DNA of 9,173 nucleotides. It comes from Deltaproteobacteria bacterium (GTDB lineage: Bacteria; Desulfobacterota; Desulfobacteria; C00003060; C00003106). The notes beneath the pieces are model-generated. The model did not search any database. It saw only the letters and a list, made by a program, of their open reading frames with translations, and was not told where the DNA came from. Made by a program: the position numbers and the translations under genes. This document shows positions 6,203 through 9,173 of this stretch, in pieces (position 1 is the stretch's first letter; each line of letters starts with the position of its first letter). The stretch is taken from positions 1 through 9,173 of the forward strand of contig JAFDAE010000068.1 of NCBI GenBank assembly GCA_019314005.1. Reading direction: 5' to 3'.

Positions 6203-7208
6203 GTTCTGCGGCCATCCTGACCGCTGCAATAAGGCTACGGGGGTCGGCTTCTCCTTTTCCGGCTATGTTATACGCTGTCCCATGGTCCACGGAGGTCCGT
6301 ATAATTGGAAGGCCAAGGGTAAGGTTTACTCCATCAGAAAAATGGACCATCTTGAATGGAATCAGCCCCTGGTCGTGATACATGCAAACTACTGCGTCAT
6401 AATCCCCTTTTTGGGCATAATAAAAAAGCGTGTCAGAAGGGAGCGGTTCTGTAACATTCATGCCGGCTTCCCGGGCAGCTTGAACCGCAGGAAAAATAAA
6501 CCGGGATTCTTCATCTCCGAATAGTCCACCTTCACCGGCATGGGGATTCAGGGCGGCCACAGCAATCCGGGGAGCGGTAATCCCGAACCTTTCCCGGAGT
6601 GCCTCTTCTGTAATTCTAATTGTGGAAAAAATGCCTTCAGCCGTTAGTCTGCGAGGGACATCTGATAAGGCACAGTGTATGGTGACCAGGGATATGCGGA
6701 GTCGTTCTCCTGCGAGCATCATCACATAATCGGTTGTTCCGGTCCTTTGTGCAAGGATCTCTGTATGCCCGTCAAAATCAAAACCAGCGGTGTGCATTGC
6801 GAGTTTATTGATAGGGGCCGTAGCAATCGCTCCTACAGACCCTTCCATAGCCATATCTATAGCTTCGGTGATGTATTTTACCATTGCTGCGCCGGTTGCA
6901 GAGGATGGTTTCCCATATCGGAGTGTTTCAGGATTGAGGCCGGAAAGGTTCAATACGTCAATGGCGCCGTATTTATACACTCCTGTCCCTTCTTTTTCAA
7001 GATCATGACATAGCGCTTTGGCACCGAGCCATTCGGCAGTGTGGGCCAATACCCGCACATCGCCCAGCACGAGAGGTCGACAAAATTCATATAAAATAGG
7101 TTCTGAGAGCGCCTTCACGACAATCTCGGGCCCGATCCCTACAGGGTCTCCCATGGTTATAGCAACGATAGGACGGGGGTTTGTATTGTTATCACCAAAT
7201 ATACTCAT
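6180..7208 (-). CDS. pdxA: 4-hydroxythreonine-4-phosphate dehydrogenase PdxA
   Basis: PdxA oxidises 4-phosphohydroxy-L-threonine with NAD(P)+; the product decarboxylates to 3-amino-1-hydroxyacetone phosphate, which PdxJ joins to deoxyxylulose phosphate to make pyridoxine phosphate. The 342-residue product is full length. It shows MGDPVGIGPEI (19-29), ATAPINK (129-135), GHTEILA (147-153), and the three metal-binding histidines in IHCALSDVP (His178), NPHAGEGG (His223) and YHDQGL (His278). The conserved tail TSVDHGTAYNIAG (305-317) is also present. The ATG at 7208 lies inside the 3' end of the upstream gene (17-base overlap) with GAGAG upstream, so translation is probably coupled. It also overlaps the recJ start. 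No pdxJ is visible here. The PdxA2 subgroup, acting on other phospho-substrates, cannot be ruled out by eye. Confidence 0.94.
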   Translation of the reverse strand: MSIFGDNNTNPRPIVAITMGDPVGIGPEIVVKALSEPILYEFCRPLVLGDVRVLAHTAEWLGAKALCHDLEKEGTGVYKYGAIDVLNLSGLNPETLRYGKPSSATGAAMVKYITEAIDMAMEGSVGAIATAPINKLAMHTAGFDFDGHTEILAQRTGTTDYVMMLAGERLRISLVTIHCALSDVPRRLTAEGIFSTIRITEEALRERFGITAPRIAVAALNPHAGEGGLFGDEESRFIFPAVQAAREAGMNVTEPLPSDTLFYYAQKGDYDAVVCMYHDQGLIPFKMVHFSDGVNLTLGLPIIRTSVDHGTAYNIAGKGEADPRSLIAAVRMAAEHGVLQSG

Positions 7209-9138
7209 GAGCCATTTCTCTCTTATCTTTTCCCATCAGGACATGAAACACGCGGATCTTTTTAAGCCTTACAGGGGAAAGCTGTCCAATAGGGATATAA
7301 ACTATCTGCTTTCCCCACCGAGCAGCTGTCTGCTTAAGAAAAGATCGCGGAGGAGTCGTCGCAACATATACTACGTACTTTTCCAGGCTGTACTCAAGCC
7401 CGGCCAATAGAAGTTTTTCGGCCTTTGTCCCGGCAAAGTAATAATCCGGATCGGTCCAGATGTCTGCCATGCGCAATGGAGGATAACTGAGAAGGAATCC
7501 GCCATAGGAACATCGGCATATCCCGGGACCCACAACATGGTCCCAAGGACTGGTTGCATAAAAGGCCATATCCGATTCCTGATCGTGCTCTCCTAACCAG
7601 GTCATTGTATAAGGAAAACTTTTATTCTCCTTGTCTTCATCATAGATTATAACCACAGACCCGACCCCACCTTTTATCCGCGAAAACTCTTTCACATAGA
7701 TTCGCCCTTCATACATGTGGCGCACTGTCTCGCGTATGTCGATCCCGTCCAGAATAGTTGTCTCAAAGGGGAGCGTTTTGGTATGTTCTTCAGAAAGGAG
7801 CAATCCGCCCTTTGTCTTGAGAAATTTACCAAAATCCTCGATTACGATATCTTCAACCGGATACGAACATATATTTGGATCGGAAAAACCCTCTAACCAT
7901 TCGCCGGCCCTTTGTTCTTTTAGGCGTCTTTTTTTGGGGACAGTAACAGGATGCCGCTTGATTCTGGGGATACGGCGCCTTATCCTGATCTTTCGGGTAT
8001 TCAACCAGAGGTCTTCGCCTTTGATTCGTATGGTGGCAAGCTCCGAATCCTCACACTGCCAAGGATAAAATGACCCAAGGCGCCACAGTGCGTAGGAAAA
8101 ATTATCGTCAGCGCATCCCCGGGCCGATGTTATGAGCTGATAAAAATCGGGAAGGAGAGCCCCCTCCAACAGGGCATAATTCCGGCAGAAGCGAAAGAAT
8201 GCCCGTTTCTGCCACCGTTCCACCGATTCGCCGGTCTCCTGATGATAATGCCGGGCGGCCTCCTCGAAAAGGTAATAATGAATTTTTTGCCGGTCCAGAG
8301 GTTCCACACCTGTTTTGCGAGCAACGCGCCGGACTGAGACGTCCAGGACCTCTTCTTCGGTCATGTTCTCCTTGCCTCCGGAAAGTAGCTCAAGGACTCC
8401 GTATCTTCTGCGTAATGTGCAACGGGCCTGATCCGGAACTTCCGGCAGACTTGTGCGTCTATATTCGTATACAGCAGAAAGAAAAGGATATTCCGACAGG
8501 ACTTCCGGGAGAGATTCAGGATGAAGGTTAAAAAGCCCTATGCCAAGGCGTTTCACCTTTCCAAGTGGGATGGTTTGAGGTGTATCAAATGCGATCCTGA
8601 CTCCATCGAGATGTGCCATCCCGCAGATAAAAAGGATTTTCTTATAAGATCTTGCAAGCTGTTGTAGCTCATACGCCATGCCGAGTTCCCGCCTTGTATC
8701 CTCGATCCCCTTAACAGGACCGGCAAGGCGGCGAAAGGTATCGTAATATGTCTTCACTCCCAACCGATGCACAGAATAGGTATCCGGGACAGGCTCCCGG
8801 TACTGTGGGTATTCATCAATGTCCGGGTCTATATAAAAGACGGGAATGCCGGCTTCAAGGCCGGAGCGAACCGCCTCGCACAAGGGGTCTGCAGGTTCGA
8901 TCGGAAGATAGACCACATCCCCCTTTTTGGTCTGATAGCAGATAACGGAAACAGCAGGGAGCCTGTTTACTCCAGCCTCAATATATGACCTGAGTGTGGC
9001 TGGAAGTTCTACGGCGATTGCATCGGGGGATAATGTTTTGAAGGAACGCCGAGCCGCCTCGGCAAATTCCATCTTGTAATGAACAACCGGCAGGGAATAG
9101 ATAGGACCTAACTGGATTAGAGATTCTTGGTTTTCCAT
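7192..9138 (-). CDS. Large TraB/ChaN-like protein with unknown C-terminal half
   Basis: The product has 648 residues from the ATG at 9138; a GTG two codons upstream (9144) is an alternative, and neither has a strong ribosome-binding site. Numbering from the GTG, the N-terminal ~230 residues resemble the TraB/ChaN/Tiki-type superfamily. The pattern is PVVHYKMEFAEAA (19-31), then SPDAIAVELP (39-48), and later KILFICGMAHLDGV (169-182), which parallels the family's early His, PDxxxVEL and G-x-x-H-x-x-G elements. That is inference from motif shape. The middle is helical (about 260-365), then strongly basic (384-412, RKIRIRRRIPRIKRHP at its start). The last ~200 residues have an alpha/beta look, with GGVGSVVIIYDED (492-504) and Cys543/Cys545 in GPGICRCSYGG; I recognise no family there. 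No signal peptide or membrane segment is evident. It leads the pdxA-recJ operon and overlaps pdxA by 17 bases. Confidence 0.8.
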   Translation of the reverse strand: MENQESLIQLGPIYSLPVVHYKMEFAEAARRSFKTLSPDAIAVELPATLRSYIEAGVNRLPAVSVICYQTKKGDVVYLPIEPADPLCEAVRSGLEAGIPVFYIDPDIDEYPQYREPVPDTYSVHRLGVKTYYDTFRRLAGPVKGIEDTRRELGMAYELQQLARSYKKILFICGMAHLDGVRIAFDTPQTIPLGKVKRLGIGLFNLHPESLPEVLSEYPFLSAVYEYRRTSLPEVPDQARCTLRRRYGVLELLSGGKENMTEEEVLDVSVRRVARKTGVEPLDRQKIHYYLFEEAARHYHQETGESVERWQKRAFFRFCRNYALLEGALLPDFYQLITSARGCADDNFSYALWRLGSFYPWQCEDSELATIRIKGEDLWLNTRKIRIRRRIPRIKRHPVTVPKKRRLKEQRAGEWLEGFSDPNICSYPVEDIVIEDFGKFLKTKGGLLLSEEHTKTLPFETTILDGIDIRETVRHMYEGRIYVKEFSRIKGGVGSVVIIYDEDKENKSFPYTMTWLGEHDQESDMAFYATSPWDHVVGPGICRCSYGGFLLSYPPLRMADIWTDPDYYFAGTKAEKLLLAGLEYSLEKYVVYVATTPPRSFLKQTAARWGKQIVYIPIGQLSPVRLKKIRVFHVLMGKDKREMAHEYIW

Positions 9139-9143
9139 GGACA

Positions 9144-9172
9144 CTATAAGTGCCTAAAGTTTGAAGTGTAAA
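9144..9172 (-). promoter_or_regulatory. Possible promoter of the pdxA-recJ operon
   Basis: On the minus strand TTTACA (9172-9167) and TTATAG (9149-9144) are 17 bases apart. Transcription from this pair would begin at or within a few bases of the ATG at 9138, giving a leaderless or nearly leaderless message. That would fit the lack of a clear ribosome-binding site. The window ends here, so better promoters further upstream cannot be excluded. Confidence 0.28.
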
Positions 9173-9173
9173 G

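Noticed and set aside
6203..6229. TTG start at 6229 for recJ
   Set aside because: It would add nine residues buried in pdxA with no ribosome-binding site. RecJ proteins usually begin about ten residues before the WRF-type segment, which fits 6202 or the GTG at 6187.
7018..7410. Plus-strand open frame of 130 codons across the pdxA start
   Set aside because: It spans the ends of two confidently assigned minus-strand genes and shows no domain or ribosome-binding site.
1..9173. CRISPR array, tRNA, rRNA or riboswitch
   Set aside because: No regularly spaced repeats, no cloverleaf and no recognisable conserved RNA motif was seen on either strand. Almost all sequence is coding and no gap exceeds about 250 bases.

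Overview
The window looks like part of a chromosome from a Desulfobacterota-type (deltaproteobacterial) anaerobe. This is inferred from gene content: a complete selB, a DUF2333-type membrane-anchored protein, recJ and pdxA, at moderate GC with AT-rich intergenic DNA. No rRNA or other taxonomic marker is present, so the assignment is tentative. The presence of selB implies the cell decodes UGA as selenocysteine, although no tRNA-Sec or selA/selD gene lies in the window.

Layout. Positions 1-66 are AT-rich leader DNA. Positions 67-231 hold a compact non-coding mobile element (MITE-like) with about 30-base terminal inverted repeats and an apparent 5-base target duplication, AAGGA. It sits in the ribosome-binding site of the next gene, and the duplication restores that site. 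A plus-strand operon follows: a 56-residue two-helix membrane protein (243-413), selB (410-2323, overlapping by 4 bases) and a DUF2333 protein (2340-3464). An AT-rich accessory stretch (3465-4459) carries a 71-residue small protein gene, a second partial copy of the mobile element (3813-3891), and an unrecognised 144-residue gene on the minus strand. A minus-strand operon fills the rest, read from high to low coordinates: a 648-residue protein with TraB/ChaN-like sequence features and an unrecognised C-terminal half (9138-7192), pdxA (7208-6180) and recJ (6202-4460). Each gene overlaps the next. A weak terminator-like hairpin follows recJ.

How the genes work together. SelB delivers selenocysteinyl-tRNA to recoded UGA codons, PdxA acts in the DXP-dependent vitamin B6 pathway, and RecJ is the 5'-3' single-strand exonuclease of recombination and repair. 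Overlapping ends point to translational coupling within each operon, not to a shared pathway. The most notable points are the element inserted in a Shine-Dalgarno site, its truncated relative 3.6 kb away, and the large uncharacterised protein that leads the pdxA-recJ operon. I see no CRISPR array, phage, toxin-antitoxin pair or RNA gene.
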